Assembly (NCBI GenBank): GCA_035079385.1
Contig: JAVHKY010000054.1
Coordinates: 9,835,501 to 9,899,500 of the forward strand
DNA from: Aspidiotus rigidus
Taxonomy: Eukaryota; Arthropoda; Insecta; Hemiptera; Diaspididae
Reading direction: 5' to 3'
Length of the DNA stretch: 64,000 nt
Within the stretch, counting starts at the first letter, position 1. The number at the start of each line of letters is the position of its first letter. Below, one piece after another: positions 1 to 10,783 of this stretch. The position numbers and the translations under genes are program-made. The notes beneath the pieces are model-generated. The model was not told the DNA's origin, did no database searches, and saw nothing but the letters and a program-made list of their open reading frames with translations.

Positions 1-2330
1 TTTACTACGCATACATCGAGCCTGTGTTCTTTCTTGTCATCTTTTTTTTTTTCTTTTTTCTTTATTTTATACACCCTTTATTATTAAAAAAAAAAAAAAA
101 AAAAACATTACAAAACAAGGAAGAGAAAAACAAAATTACAGAAATTTAGAAGAAAGAAAAAAAATACAAAAATAGAAAAAATAATAATAAAAAATAAAAT
201 AAAATAAAATAAACAGGTTGTTGGAGGATAGTAACTAGGCCTTACCTCGTGCAACAAATTTGTTATGAAGTATGTAAGTCAAATTGTGATGGATTCCGGA
301 AGATTTTTAAGGAAATTAAAGATATGCGGGAAAATTGATAATTCTTCGGATGAGAGAAGGCTTAATATTGTTGGACTGATGATGTAGTCTATCTTTTCCG
401 ATTGCGCGAAACCGCCGGTCTCGATAAATATTCATTACATATACGTGTCCAATAACGTTTTTTCAATTCTAGAAATGCCTCGAATTAATTTCATCTACGG
501 AAGTAAACTAGGGAGGATATCGAGGAGTTATCACGCAAATATTATCCTCATGCATTTTCAATAGAACCGTTCGTAGCAGCAAGCTTTTCTGACCAACATC
601 CAGCGGCACGGGGAGATGAGGAAGGGGTCGACGATTATAACCCCAGGAACAAAATCCGTTCATCTTCTAGCATATTCAACATCATAGATTTTGATTTCTT
701 GACCTTTACAAGGTCAAAACCTTTCTGAAAAAAAGCTCATGAGAAGTTCATGACGTCACTCCCAAGAATACCAACATTACAATTCAAGAAAAGATATTAT
801 ATAGCCTCTCCAAGTGACAGCGGTGAAAATCTTTGCAGAATTGTTTTCAAGTTCGGAATCTGTAACAAAGTTCTAGTGAGTTCTTTGACTTCTGAGGTTT
901 TCCATTTATGTGCAAACTGGCAGACTTTAATCATAGGTGCGCGTGGTAGAAAGCAATTTTAGTTTGATTGTCTTGATTTTTTTTTGAAGATTATAATCTT
1001 CCGATTGTAAATAGTGATGTTTTACAGTAATATGCAATCATGTGTACGTGAAATCGTGAACATCATTCGATCTGATGGTTACGTATTTTTGTTTATTGTT
1101 TAGGCTACTTCTCAACCTGTACCTATATTAATACAAAAAGTTCATTCGGGTCATCAATGGGGGAAAACAAAACAAGCGGCGTGATTGAGTTCGACCGAGG
1201 ATGACGTAAGCTTCCGATGCTGCGGTATGTAAATATAGTGGTCTTTGCCGCCGAAGTAGCACCACCAGCTTTGTACATGTACCTAATTTAACTTGCAATA
1301 AAAGCAAAACACAAATTCTCCGCTTGGTTACACATTTCCATTACAATCATCGACTTGTTCTCCACTAAAATGAGTTTGTATAAATTGTGCAGCATAGCGT
1401 ACGCAGTATACCAGACTTGTAGAACTGTGGACCTCCACACTTACAGGCCGCATGCAAAAATTGACTTTATATTACACAGGCTGGTACTTCGAAATCGACC
1501 AGTAAACGATGAATAGGTGTTTTTATATTGATGCTGTTTGGTTTTTGTTTAATGGGTGTTGATTTTACAGCGCGGCGGCGTTTATCTCTCAGGATGATAT
1601 CGCGGCGTGGAGAGGTTATTCAAAGTTATAATATTTCGGAGGATAATGCGCGACGAAATGGCGAATAAGTCTATAGTAAAATGAAAACATTCGAAAATAC
1701 TTGACATAACCCTCATTTTCGGTGCCGCGCTCGCTAGGCCCTATAAACTTACCTACGTTATTAATCTGGTGAGTGTAATTTCCTGTTTCAAAAGTGCGTT
1801 TAAAGTGCTCTCGTTGAAATACGTATACTGTACGGTAATACGTTTTGACGACAATGCAAAAGGCGAGAGCAGATATCAAATAATTCCATATTGAATAAGC
1901 GTCAACTGATGTAAATTGTAAATACACGAGTAGGTTAGTGTATACATTATACGGTTTATTTAAGTGTGAAGCTCTTTTCGAGTCGCTTTGCCTCTTCGAG
2001 TTGCTGAGAGGTAAAGGAAATCGACGCTACTTTTCGCAACTGAAATAACGCTTGATTCTTTTTCTGATGAAATTTATATACAGGTTCGCAGCTCTTCTCA
2101 TAAGTTGTATGCAATTGCGAACGCGTGGGCTGAGAGAGGAGGGTTCTCGTACCCCATCCATGAAACAAGAGAACGAAAGGCGGGTAGAAAATATCAAATG
2201 AAAAGAAAAAAAAAAGAGGAACAATAACAAGAAAGGGGAAAGGAGTCCCAACCATGGGTGTACAAATTCTAACTCGAAAGAAACCCAAGACTTTTCGCTC
2301 ATTGGTCGGAGAGACCTTTAAATTGTTATC
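1..2330. other. Unannotated AT-rich DNA
   Basis: Poly-T/poly-A runs (about 42-106) and an AAAAT/AAATA-rich stretch (about 170-212) open the window. Beyond these I see no recognisable gene, RNA or transposon. Short open frames (for example 750-962 plus and 1616-1927 minus) have no family signature, no coding-like composition and no convincing start context, so I leave them uncalled. Confidence 0.6.
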
Positions 2331-2373
2331 GGAACTCATAATGAGTGAGTGAGGTGTAAGTAGAGCACTAATA
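2331..2373 (+). mobile_element. PLE-A 5' leader fragment next to copy 1
   Basis: This stretch begins GGAACTCATAATGAGTGAGT and continues through 'gtgtaagtag.gcactaat'. It recurs at 16857-16905 (plus) and at about 49860-49907 (minus). In the third case it lies directly upstream of the PLE-A N-terminal coding region, so it is the family's 5' leader. Here it is on the plus strand while the copy-1 ORF is on the minus strand. It therefore abuts the left terminal repeat in an arrangement unlike a simple full-length element. Confidence 0.7.
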
Positions 2374-2411
2374 TTGAAAAAGGGTTTTTCAATTGTACAA
2401 ATCTATTTATT

Positions 2412-2468
2412 AGTTGCTTATACAAGAGTACTTTCGGGTGTTATTCCATCATCAGTTGTGTCGCAACT
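2412..2468 (-). ncRNA. Hammerhead-ribozyme-like motif (type I)
   Basis: Read on the minus strand, this 57-nt segment has CTGATGA followed 13 nt later by CGAAA. Stem I is formed by AGTTGC with GCAACT and by ACAA with TTGT, separated by an internal loop. Stem III is a minimal AG/CT, with the predicted cleavage after the C of GTACTC. It is sense relative to the PLE coding strand. It differs from the right-hand copy by one base in stem II (TGGA instead of TGGG), which weakens the GGG/CCC pairing. Hammerheads in PLE terminal repeats are established; activity of this copy is inference. Confidence 0.68.
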
Positions 2469-2518
2469 GGAGAACAAGGCCTTAACCATGAGTTTTTATA
2501 GTATAACACTGTGATCTT

Positions 2519-2719
2519 ATTGGCTATAACAATGCTGTGTTGTGATTGGTTCACTTCTTAGAAACTTATTCTTAGAATAATATGACATTGTGTTCTTATT
2601 GGCTAAAACATACTGCTTTGTGATTGGTTCGATCTATTGTCCTAAATGCTGCGTTTCTATTGGCTACCTGGATTCCTGCCGTCTCATTGGTTGGTTCCGT
2701 TCTTCTTCTCTCGTCCAAT
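2519..2719 (-). promoter_or_regulatory. CCAAT-box array in PLE-A terminal repeat
   Basis: Seven ATTGG/CCAAT pentamers occur in 200 bp, at 2519, 2545, 2598, 2623, 2659, 2686 and 2715. Six read ATTGG on the plus strand. Several sit in repeated contexts (TTATTGGCTA and TGATTGGTTC alternate). The array is conserved in the other terminal repeat, fitting an NF-Y-type promoter in the repeat. The function is inferred. Confidence 0.5.
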
Positions 2720-2776
2720 CACCAGGCCAAATAATTTTTCGCTGTCAAATGTGATTACATTGTTCAAGAGACAGGC

Positions 2777-4935
2777 TTACTTCCTCTTGGCTTTTGCAAT
2801 CTCCATTTGTTCCCAGAGTTTTCTTCTCTTTGTGCGATTCTCTACGTGTATGACTTCTCCATCGTGGTTTTCCTCGATACAGTGTTTCCCAAACAGTGAC
2901 TTGCCATCTGCTTTCTCCCTCGACGTTTTGTACTCCTTTCTCCTGATCTCAAACTTTCTCCCAGTCTCACCGATATAGATCCCCTCGCACTGTTCACAAC
3001 TGAGCTTGTACACTCCGCTTAAGCTTTCCTTTTCCTTTTGTTCCGTCTGGTCATTGCTGATTCTCTTCACCATGGGTTGGTTATTCTGGATACCCACATT
3101 CACATCGTAGCCATTGAACGCCTTTATCACCTTGTTTGTGTACTTTCCATATGGTATCGATCCGGAGTACTTTCTCACTATGCTATCATGGGTTCCTTTC
3201 TTTGTTTCCATTTTCCCAAAGACTCCCTCCACCACACAACTGTGGTAGCCACTGGCTTCTGCAATCTGCTTTACCATCTCGATCTCTTTCCTCTTCTCTT
3301 TGTTCTTCTTGAGGATGGAAATTGCTCGATAGCAGTAGTTCTAGATTGCCGCTAATTTGTGCCTGGGGTGGTGGTAGGAGTCATTTGGAATGATGGTGCC
3401 AGTGTGCGTCGGCTTCCTGTAGATTTTGTATTCTATCCTGTTGTTCTCCATTGTGAGTGTAAGGTCCAAATAGTTGATGGTCTCATTGCCTTTTTCTGCT
3501 GTGAATTTGATGCTCTCATTCATCGCATTCATTTCTGAAAGGAATAGATCCACCTGTCTATCAGTGCCTGTCCACACAATTAGGATATCATCTACATATC
3601 TGGCCCAGTGTTTGATCGAGTTTCTGAACTTGCTGCCTTTCAATATCTTGTTTTCCATATCATTCATGAATATCTCCGCCAGTATTAGTGACAGCGGTGA
3701 TCCCATCGCAAGTCCCCTTTCCTAACTGTAGAACCTGTTATTAAAGTGGCAGTATTTCTGGCTCAAGATCTCCTCCACTATGTTGGCGTACTTCGACCCA
3801 TCGGGGTTCCCATGGTATCTGTTGCTTTTGAGCAAGGTGAGAAGTTCCTCCTTCGGTATGGTACCAAACATATTAGTCACATCAAAGGATATCAGCTTGT
3901 CGTTACTCCTGATTTCCAACTTGTCCAGTTGCTCAATCAGCTCTGCGTTGTTTCTGATACTTCGTCTGGGTGCAAACTGGTAGTTTTCTTTCAGGAATGT
4001 GGCTACGATCTTTGCTACCTTGTAGCATGGTGATTGAATGCTGTTGACCAGGGGTCTCATCGGACGGTTCCCTTTGTGGAGTTTTACAAGCCAGTTTTAC
4101 AAGCCCCTTGAGTTTTGGTGCAACCGGGTTCATCTCAAGCGTCCTTCCATTGCCCGGTACATTGTTCCGTTTCAACACAGCTTTCAGGTCATCTTGGTAT
4201 TTCCGCGTTGGGTCCCTTGCCAGCTCTTGGTATCCATCAACTGCGATGTACGACTCCACTTTTTGGGTGTAGTGCTCCTTCTCCATTACCACTACCGTGC
4301 TGCCCTTGTCCGCCTTTGTCAAAATCAGGTTGTTCTGTCGGATCTTCTTTTGTAGATTCGTGACCTTCCTCTGCATTACTTGCGTTCTTTCACAGGTTCA
4401 GCACATATTCTCTTTAATGTTCAACAGCACTTCCCCAATTTTGGTCCGGGTTTCTGGTCTCACGTCGTGTTCCATCGTTTGGATTACTTGTTCGCAGCTA
4501 ATGGCCATACTTTCAAGCTTACACTGGTTCAGCCTCTCTGGCTGCACGTACTTGATGCCTTTGTCCAGCAGTTTTCTTTCTTCTTCTGTGAAGATGACGA
4601 TTGATAGGTTCTCGGTTCTGGGAGCAAATTTGTGCTCAACTCTCGCTGTTTCTTCCTTTCTTTCTTCTTTCTTCCTTCTTCCGGGTCAGTTCGGCAAGCT
4701 TCTTCTTGACCTGTTTTGTTTGGGCTTCCACTCGTTTTTCCACATAGTCTTCTCCTTTCTTCCCCTCTCCTCCTTTTTTGAACATCATTTCTTTGACTTC
4801 TTGCGGGTGGAGTAACCTGGACAGATGGAAATATTGATCATACAGTAGACCATTCAGCCTGGTGACTTCCTTGTAGAGTTCACCGATTTCGTTCTTCACT
4901 CTCAATCTTTCGGCTTGCATCTTGGTGCGTTTCAC
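2777..4935 (-). pseudogene. PLE-A reverse transcriptase / GIY-YIG endonuclease (broken)
   Basis: One polyprotein can be traced on the minus strand. An N-terminal charged coiled-coil-like segment (4935-4636, MKRTKMQAERLRVKNEIGEL) is followed by a PLE-type RT. RT landmarks are LTKADKGSTVVVMEK (about 4320), LISFDVTNMFG (about 3890) and RYVDDILIVWTG (about 3600, catalytic YVDD). The C-terminal GIY-YIG domain (3277-2777) has SGVYKLSCEQCEGIYIGETG. The RT-EN frame is interrupted by an in-frame TAG near 3720 (another copy has CAG there) and a second TAG near 3342. A short duplication near 4085-4105 shifts the frame, and there is a further break near 4380-4640. RT copies the element RNA; the endonuclease nicks target DNA. 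This copy is a recently dead pseudogene. Confidence 0.9.
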
Positions 4936-4992
4936 TGCTGCGCTGTTTCCTATGTAATCACATTTGATAGCGAAAAATTATTCGGCCTGGTG

Positions 4993-5194
4993 ATTGGACG
5001 AGAGTAGAAGAACGGAACCAACTAATGAGAGGGCAGGAATCCAGGTAGCCAATAGAAACGCAGCATTTAGAACAATAGATCGAACCAATCACAAAGCAGT
5101 ATGTTTTAGCCAATAAGAACACAATGTCATATTATTCTAAGAATAAGTTTCTAAGAAGTGAACCAATCACAACACAGCATTGTTATAGCCAATA
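4993..5194 (+). promoter_or_regulatory. CCAAT-box array, right PLE-A repeat
   Basis: Mirror of the array at 2519-2719. CCAAT/ATTGG pentamers start at 4993 and end at 5194, in contexts such as AGCCAATAAGA and GAACCAATCACA. It is directly upstream of the minus-strand coding region, where a promoter would be expected. Inference from motif density only. Confidence 0.45.
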
Positions 5195-5243
5195 AGATCA
5201 CAGTGTTATACTATAAAAACTCATGGTTAAGGCCTTGTTCTCC

Positions 5244-5300
5244 AGTTGCGACACAACTGATGATGGGATAACACCCGAAAGTACTCTTGTATAAGCAACT
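5244..5300 (+). ncRNA. Hammerhead-ribozyme-like motif (type I), right copy
   Basis: AGTTGC (5244-5249) pairs with GCAACT (5295-5300) and ACAA (5253-5256) with TTGT (5287-5290), giving stem I with an internal loop (GAC/ATAA). The core is CTGATGA (5257-5263) and GAAA (5277-5280). Stem II is GGG/CCC with loop ATAACA and one unpaired T next to the core. Stem III is AG/CT, and cleavage is predicted after C5286. The very short stem III and the stem I internal loop match the PLE-type hammerheads described in eukaryotes. The unpaired T is a departure from consensus. Confidence 0.75.
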
Positions 5301-5856
5301 AATAAAGTAGATTTGTACAATTGAAAAACCCTTTTTCAACGTTTAAAATGGTTTCAGACAATATTAGTCCAAGTAATGAATTGGACCCAAATGGGGAAAA
5401 GTCGCTACCTCACTTTTTTCGCGCAAATTTATTCATCGAAAGTGACCAGACTGAGAATTCAAAACTTTATCGCCCAACCGACGCCGATACGACGGAGGGG
5501 AACGGTCGGAACGTCCCTCAATTTTCAGTTTTTTTTTTCTCGACAACTATGGACTTTAGAGCGAAAAATTCCCCTGGACCCCCTCTAACTGTACATAACT
5601 CTACATTTTCTTATCAAAAAAAGGAGCGTGGAACACGAGTATAGACTTTTTTTTTAATTTCTGTTCTCAAGAAAAGGATAAAAAAAAGGAATCCAATGAT
5701 TGGTAGACAAAAATTCTTCAAATCATTAGAATCAATAGTTTATTAAATTGGAGAAGGGAATTATAAGAATATTTCGCTCTATTTTTTCTATAATGACGAG
5801 AGGTGAAAATAAAATTGGATTTGCAAAAAGACGAAATCAAAACATTAAAAGAGAGG

Positions 5857-6169
5857 AGACGGATCCGGAATCCGATTCATTTCAGGGATGTTCACTTTCT
5901 TGAAATGTGAGATGTTGCGTCGCAGGGAGCGAGACGGAGTTTGAACTTCTACTTCAGAGCGATTTTGGTTGATATGAGTGACAATTCCAGGTTCTTCTTC
6001 GAAGGTACTTTGTTTTGTACGATCAGGAAAAGTGCGTTTTACCAACACCTCATCACCAACTTCAGGATCAGGAACAACAGCACCTCTTTTTACATCCGCA
6101 TACTATTTACCTTTTTTTTTTTGGACGGAGTCACGCTCACGTATCTCTTCAATTGCCCACGAATCACAA
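5857..6169 (-). pseudogene. Gypsy integrase C-terminal fragment (inverted copy)
   Basis: The minus-strand frame has VLVKRTFPDRTKQSTFEEEP and ends SLRRNISHFKK. It is the inverted partner of 7061-7375, with several substitutions and small indels. It is a C-terminal integrase tail without catalytic residues. Confidence 0.75.
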
Positions 6170-6279
6170 GTAGATTGGAACCAGAATTCTGGTAATACAG
6201 CTTATGAAGAAAATCTTTGCCATGTCAATCAATGAGATTCGTAAGGCTTCAATGAGTGATGGAACAATTTAGGAAGTTA

Positions 6280-7422
6280 TAAAATGTTTATCAACTGACA
6301 GGACAATCGTCCTGAAACCCTACAGCTTGATGAAAGATGAGCTTGGAGTGGTAAATGATGTGCTCATGCGAGGTTCTCGAATTGTAATTCCTGAGATTCT
6401 TTGTGAGAGAACTCTAAAATTGTCTCATGAGGGCCATCCCAGAGCTGTCAAAATGAAAGACCGCCTGAGAGCTAAGCTCTGGTGGCCTAATATTGATTGA
6501 GAAGCCTAAGAAGTGGTGAAGGGTTGTGGTCCAAGTCAGAAAATTGCTCCAGCCAACAAACCTGCTCCAATAAGTAGACGTTCCCTACCTTAAGGGCCAT
6601 GGCAAGAACTTGCCATAGACTTTAGAGGTCCAGTGCCCTCTGGAGAACACATGTGTCGTAATTAATTACTTCAGTCAATACCCTGAGGTGAACATTATGC
6701 GGTCTACAACATCGGCAGCCACAATACAATTTTTAAAAGAGTTGTGTGCCCGTCATAGTATCCCATATTCGCTGACTTGTGATAATGGTTCTCAGCAAGA
6801 AATGCGTAAATGGTGCGACAAAATGAACATCCGTCTTTTTTACGTAAGCCCAGAATGGGCTCAAGCAAATGGTGAAGTTGAAAGGCACACCTGATGCGTG
6901 AGCAAAATCCTGAAAATCGCCCAGCTTGCCAAAACAAACTGAAAAGAGGAAATAATAGATTTCTTATTGATGTATTGTTCAACGCCGCACGCTGTCACTG
7001 GACTTAGTCCAGCCTAACTTTTATTTCGAAGAAAAATTCGAGATAAACTACCTTCTATTAGTGATTCATGGGCAATTGAAGAAATACGAGAGCGTGACTC
7101 CGTCCAAAAATAAAAAGGTAAACAGTATGCGGATGCAAAAAGAGGTGCTGTAGTTCCTGATCTTGAAGTTGGTGATGAGGTGTTGGTAAAACGCACTTTT
7201 CCTGATCGTACAAAACAAAGTACCTTTGAAAAAGAACCTGGAATTGTCACTCGTATCAACCAAAATCGCTCTAAAGTAGAAGTTCAAACTTCGTCTCGCT
7301 CCCTGCGACGCAACATCTCACATTTCATAGTGAACACCCCTGAAATGAATCGAATTCCGGGATCTCCCAGAAGAAGTTCCCATCAGACGATCAGAGAGGA
7401 TTCCAAAACCAACAAATTTTAA
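6280..7422 (+). pseudogene. Ty3/Gypsy integrase fragment
   Basis: Reading across frameshifts, the order is a zinc-binding-type N-terminus (LSHEGHPRAVKMKDRLRAKL, followed by WWPNID, about 6430-6500), an AIDFRGPVPSGEH segment (about 6610-6650), and the core (6688-6894) with TCDNGSQ and WAQANGEVERH. These supply the second D and the E of a DDE integrase. The C-terminal tail (7100-7422) has GDEVLVKRTFPDRTKQSTF. Integrase joins LTR-element cDNA to host DNA. Several stops (for example after WWPNID) and frameshifts make it a pseudogene. The second cysteine pair of the zinc motif is not visible. Confidence 0.82.
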
Positions 7423-7610
7423 AAGTCATACTGTGTATGTAGAATAATTTTAGAGCGTTCTATTTTCACTTTCACTGAAAATTGTAAGACGTTCCACCTT
7501 CCTGGTGGTAGCTGCGTCGGTGAGGGAGTAAAGTTTTTGGATTCTCATTATGCGCACCTAACAGAACGTGAGGTAGCGATTTTTTCTCATTTTAAAGCTA
7601 ATTTGTCTGG

Positions 7611-8875
7611 GCTGAATATAAAACCTTGGTCAGTGGTCACATCTGGGAAGCACCCTGAATAACAATCAAGCTTTATCAGTCACTGGTAGTTGAACAAAAT
7701 TAATCAGATTATCTAAATAAATTACTGACTCCCTCGCTGCTCAGCCAGCGTTAGTTCTAATCGAAAACCACAGGAAACTATGTATACTACTTCTATGTGC
7801 TATGGAAAGATTTCAATGATCAAACGACGTCATCAAGTCTTACATCGAAATTTTACGTTTTTCAGTTGATCGATATACGACACACTTCTCTCCGACATTT
7901 TAGTATTTTCTTCCGTCTAAAGTTTTATACCCACGATATCAACTACAAAATTCTTTCAACTTCTTTACCTCCACTTGTCACTTCTGCACCCTTAGTCATC
8001 ACCTCGAAAGTAGAACTAAAGAAACAAAAGCCGCGATATTATTCATAAGCACGAGAATAAGCCCACGATTTGCGCAATCCAATGTTAGACTCCACGTTCG
8101 TACTTGATAATATTTCAGGTAAATTTTTCCATCAGCTGTTCTTCATTCAGGAACAAAATATAGTCGAACTCGAAGAGAATATTGGTATTTATTTCCCTTC
8201 TATTCGAAGCGAGACAGTAAAATATATAACAGCAGCTAAGATTTCAAGAAACTTTTAAAAACGAATGTCTTATATATATTTGGAACTTTTCTCTAAAATT
8301 AATAATGTACGTGGGCTCACGATCGTCAAATGTTAATTAAGACAGCCCCGCTATTCGATTTCGTCATACCTGACAAAGACGAACCGAGGGACGCGCGTTT
8401 TAATAATTAATATTTCATGAGAATCAACTGAAATACAACTGCCAACATTTTGTGGGCAGAGACGTCGCCCTTCCTAAAATTAATTTACCGAGACTTTTGA
8501 AAACTGTCGATACCAACTCTCAAAAAAGATGTAGGGCATATCAGAAAAGAAAAGATCATCTATTTTAGGAATTCGACAAATTAATGCTTATTACTGGTTC
8601 CATCGTAAATCATTCCAGAATTTATACAATTTTGTAGTTATTGTGCATATCATGAAAATATAGTGTCGCGTCGTACTTCGGTATACAAGTTTGTTGCCGA
8701 ATTCACATTTGTATACCTTCGTTTTATACAGAATTCAACAGTGGGATGTATCAATTCCCCATCCCGTAAATCCGTGCCTGATGTAAGTCAGTTCTCTGCA
8801 ACTAATTCTCATATTCGTACTTTTTAGGCCGATTGTCGTCATTGTACGACAGAGGAGGGTGCTTAGGGAGAGAAA
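7611..8875. other. Unannotated intergenic DNA
   Basis: I see no family signature here. Short open frames at 7797-8048 and 8070-8258 are not recognisable and lack supporting context. Confidence 0.5.
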
Positions 8876-9381
8876 CTTTTTTGACATGTTTCATGTCTTT
8901 TCTGACACCCTATACACTATTGGAAAATTGCGAGTACCACCCTCCTCCCCCTCCCCCAAATAATGGACTTGGAAAATTTTCCGAGAAAATTTTTATACGT
9001 GGGTGGTGATTGAGAAATTTGCGAGTGCCACCCCACTGTCTTTTCTGACAAGAAGAAGAAGAAGAAGAGTGAGCCCCACAAAAGCTGATAGCTCTCGTAT
9101 ACAACACCAATAAAAGGGGCGACCGACAGGAACGACAAAAGCTGATAGCTTAAAATATTTCTCATACCATTCTTATGCGACGGAAGAGGGCGGACGAGCG
9201 GAGCGAGAAAAGCTGATAGCTTGAAATAAAAAGGCGATAGCCCAAATTATTATATTTCTATTTCTCATACCGGACTTATACGACACCAAGAAAGGCGCGA
9301 GTGAGCCCCACAAAAGTTGTTAGCTCAAAATATTTCTTATACCAGATTTGTACGACCCCAAGAAAGGGGGCGAAGGAGTAA

Positions 9382-9393
9382 TATCTCACGAGC
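9382..9393. repeat. 12-bp target-site duplication, left of PLE-B
   Basis: TATCTCACGAGC here recurs exactly at 13247-13258, flanking the PLE-B insertion. It belongs to the interrupted CATG-family element, whose sequence is continuous if the insertion is removed. Confidence 0.8.
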
Positions 9394-10783
9394 ATCTAAC
9401 GACGACATACTCGACGGTTAAAACGTACGGAGTAATTTGAATAAAGCCACAGAAATGAAAATACACCGAAGCGCTTTCGATTAAAAAACCATTGTCAACG
9501 GGGACGTGAAAGCAACTGAACCAACTCCGGCCGACAACAAGAACTACCGAGGAGGACATGACTGAACTAGCGAGTCATCACAATGTGAATCATACTCATA
9601 AACTAATTCAATCAAACCCTCATCAGGTATGTACCTGTTGAGCACATTTAGGTTATCGTTATTCAGATGGCGAATAATTTCGATGTGTTCTAGCGCGGTA
9701 CGTTTGAAAGCCGATGACTCTCTATGGAGGAGGGACTCAGATCCCTCTATGAAACCATGGCCAGTGGTAATAAGATGGTCCGCAAATGCCGAATCACCCA
9801 ATTTCTTCTTTTCCCACGCCTTCCTATGCTCATCTATTCTAATTTTGAGCTGACGTCCAGTCTCGCCTATATAGATTCCATTACAATCATTACACTCAAT
9901 TTTGTAAACCCCGCTTCTTTCGACCAATGGGATGGGGTCTTTTAACTTACCACAAGGTTGAACTTGATGGTCCATTCTAAGCTTTCTCTTTTACTCTCGC
10001 CGGGTGAGTTGGATCTGTTTATCAAGTCGGTTAACCTTAAATGTTGGTCTTTTGAGGCTAAATTGAAACGTAAGAAAAATAAGAAGCTTAGCTCCCTCCT
10101 AAATTTGAATGCCTCCGCTGTTCAGGAAGTGAGTACTGACGTCAGCGTTATCCAAAAGTTTCAACCGCGGATTATAAATTGTAGCAATGTTGAGTTTGAG
10201 AGTGACGAGTTGTATCTCTTGGAGAAGGGGTTAAAATTCGGGTTACCCCCTCTTAATAAAGCTAACACTTTGGCCAATGTAGTTGCGGACCTCGAAATAA
10301 AAATAGGGCCTGGGGTTAACACTCAGGAAGCGTGTGCCGCCTTTGTCCGCGATACCCCCCTCCCTCGTATAAACGATCTGGCCTTTGAGGTGATTAAGAG
10401 GATCAAGAGGATGGTCAGGGAGGAGGGCTTAACCATAACTAAGGCTGATAAAGGGAATGCCATTGTTGTTGTGGATAAGTCCTCTTACGTCCCCAAGGTC
10501 TATGACGTTCTCGACCAGTGTGGCGCCAGGGAAAATGCGGATTTCAATTTTCCAAATCACGTCAAAGAAGTTAGACGTGTTATAAACACGAGTGAATTCA
10601 TTATTAAGACCCCTAAGCTTAAAAGAATGCTTCTTGAGCCCAATCCAGTGCCGCCCCTATTGTACGGGCTACCTAAGGTTCATAAGAGGGACACCCCGAT
10701 GAGGCCGGTCGTTTCTTTTGTGTCTTCCCCCACGTACTTCTTGGCGAAATTTTTGGACCGTTGATTCAAATCTAGAATGGAAT
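9393..10783 (+). repeat. PLE-B inverted arm, left (1,391 bp)
   Basis: The reverse complement of 11822-13212, with equal length and only about a dozen substitutions noticed (roughly 99% identity). It carries the endonuclease on minus (9544-9975) joined head-to-head to the RT N-terminal half on plus (9958-10764). Confidence 0.9.
9544..9975 (-). CDS. PLE-B GIY-YIG endonuclease fragment
   Basis: A 143-residue open frame with LVERSGVYKIECNDCNGIYIG, then ETGRQLKIRIDEHRKAW, and a conserved SESLLHRESSAFKRTALEHIE tail. GIY-YIG, Arg and Glu positions are present as in PLE endonucleases, which nick target DNA. The first nine residues (MDHQVQPCG) probably come from the inversion junction rather than the original protein. 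In a full PLE this domain is fused to RT; here it is separated by inversion, so an independent product is doubtful. The frame is intact and nearly identical to 12630-13061. Confidence 0.75.
   Translation of the reverse strand: MDHQVQPCGKLKDPIPLVERSGVYKIECNDCNGIYIGETGRQLKIRIDEHRKAWEKKKLGDSAFADHLITTGHGFIEGSESLLHRESSAFKRTALEHIEIIRHLNNDNLNVLNRYIPDEGLIELVYEYDSHCDDSLVQSCPPR

Larger units (their letters stand above)
2374..2760 (-). repeat. PLE-A terminal repeat, left (inverted)
   Basis: About 387 bp, matching the reverse complement of 4952-5339 with few differences. It follows the endonuclease stop codon on the minus strand, as the element's 3' terminal repeat. It contains a hammerhead-like fold and seven ATTGG/CCAAT motifs. 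Confidence 0.92.
2374..5339 (-). mobile_element. Penelope-like element, family PLE-A copy 1
   Basis: A 2.97-kb PLE lies on the minus strand. It consists of an inner RT plus GIY-YIG coding region (about 4935-2777) flanked by inverted repeats at 2374-2760 and 4952-5339. Both repeat ends carry the near-palindrome TTGAAAAAGGGTTTTTCAA. PLEs are retroelements that move by target-primed reverse transcription using the GIY-YIG endonuclease, and terminal repeats in inverted orientation are known for them. No clean target-site duplication was seen outside the repeats. The coding region is disabled by nonsense codons and frameshifts, so the copy is non-autonomous, but it is the most complete PLE-A here. 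Confidence 0.9.
4952..5339 (+). repeat. PLE-A terminal repeat, right (inverted)
   Basis: Inverted partner of 2374-2760. It lies upstream of the minus-strand coding region. Its CCAAT motifs (4993-5194) and hammerhead motif read on the plus strand, antisense to the PLE ORF. Confidence 0.92.
5383..7610. mobile_element. Ty3/Gypsy relic with inverted LTR and integrase arms
   Basis: A plus-strand integrase relic (6300-7420) is followed by an LTR-like flank (about 7468-7610). Parts of both recur upstream in reverse orientation: integrase C-terminus at 5857-6169 (minus), and LTR-like sequence at about 5383-5570 sharing GTGAGGTAGCGA, GCGTCGGT, GACGTTCC and CTGAAAATTG. The structure is therefore a relic with inverted ends around a central integrase fragment, most simply two oppositely oriented copies joined by deletion or rearrangement. 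No full gag, protease or RT was recognised. Confidence 0.7.

Noticed and set aside
377..430. CTGATGA followed by GCGAAAC, hammerhead-like
   Set aside because: The intervening sequence cannot form stem II and no stem I partner is visible.
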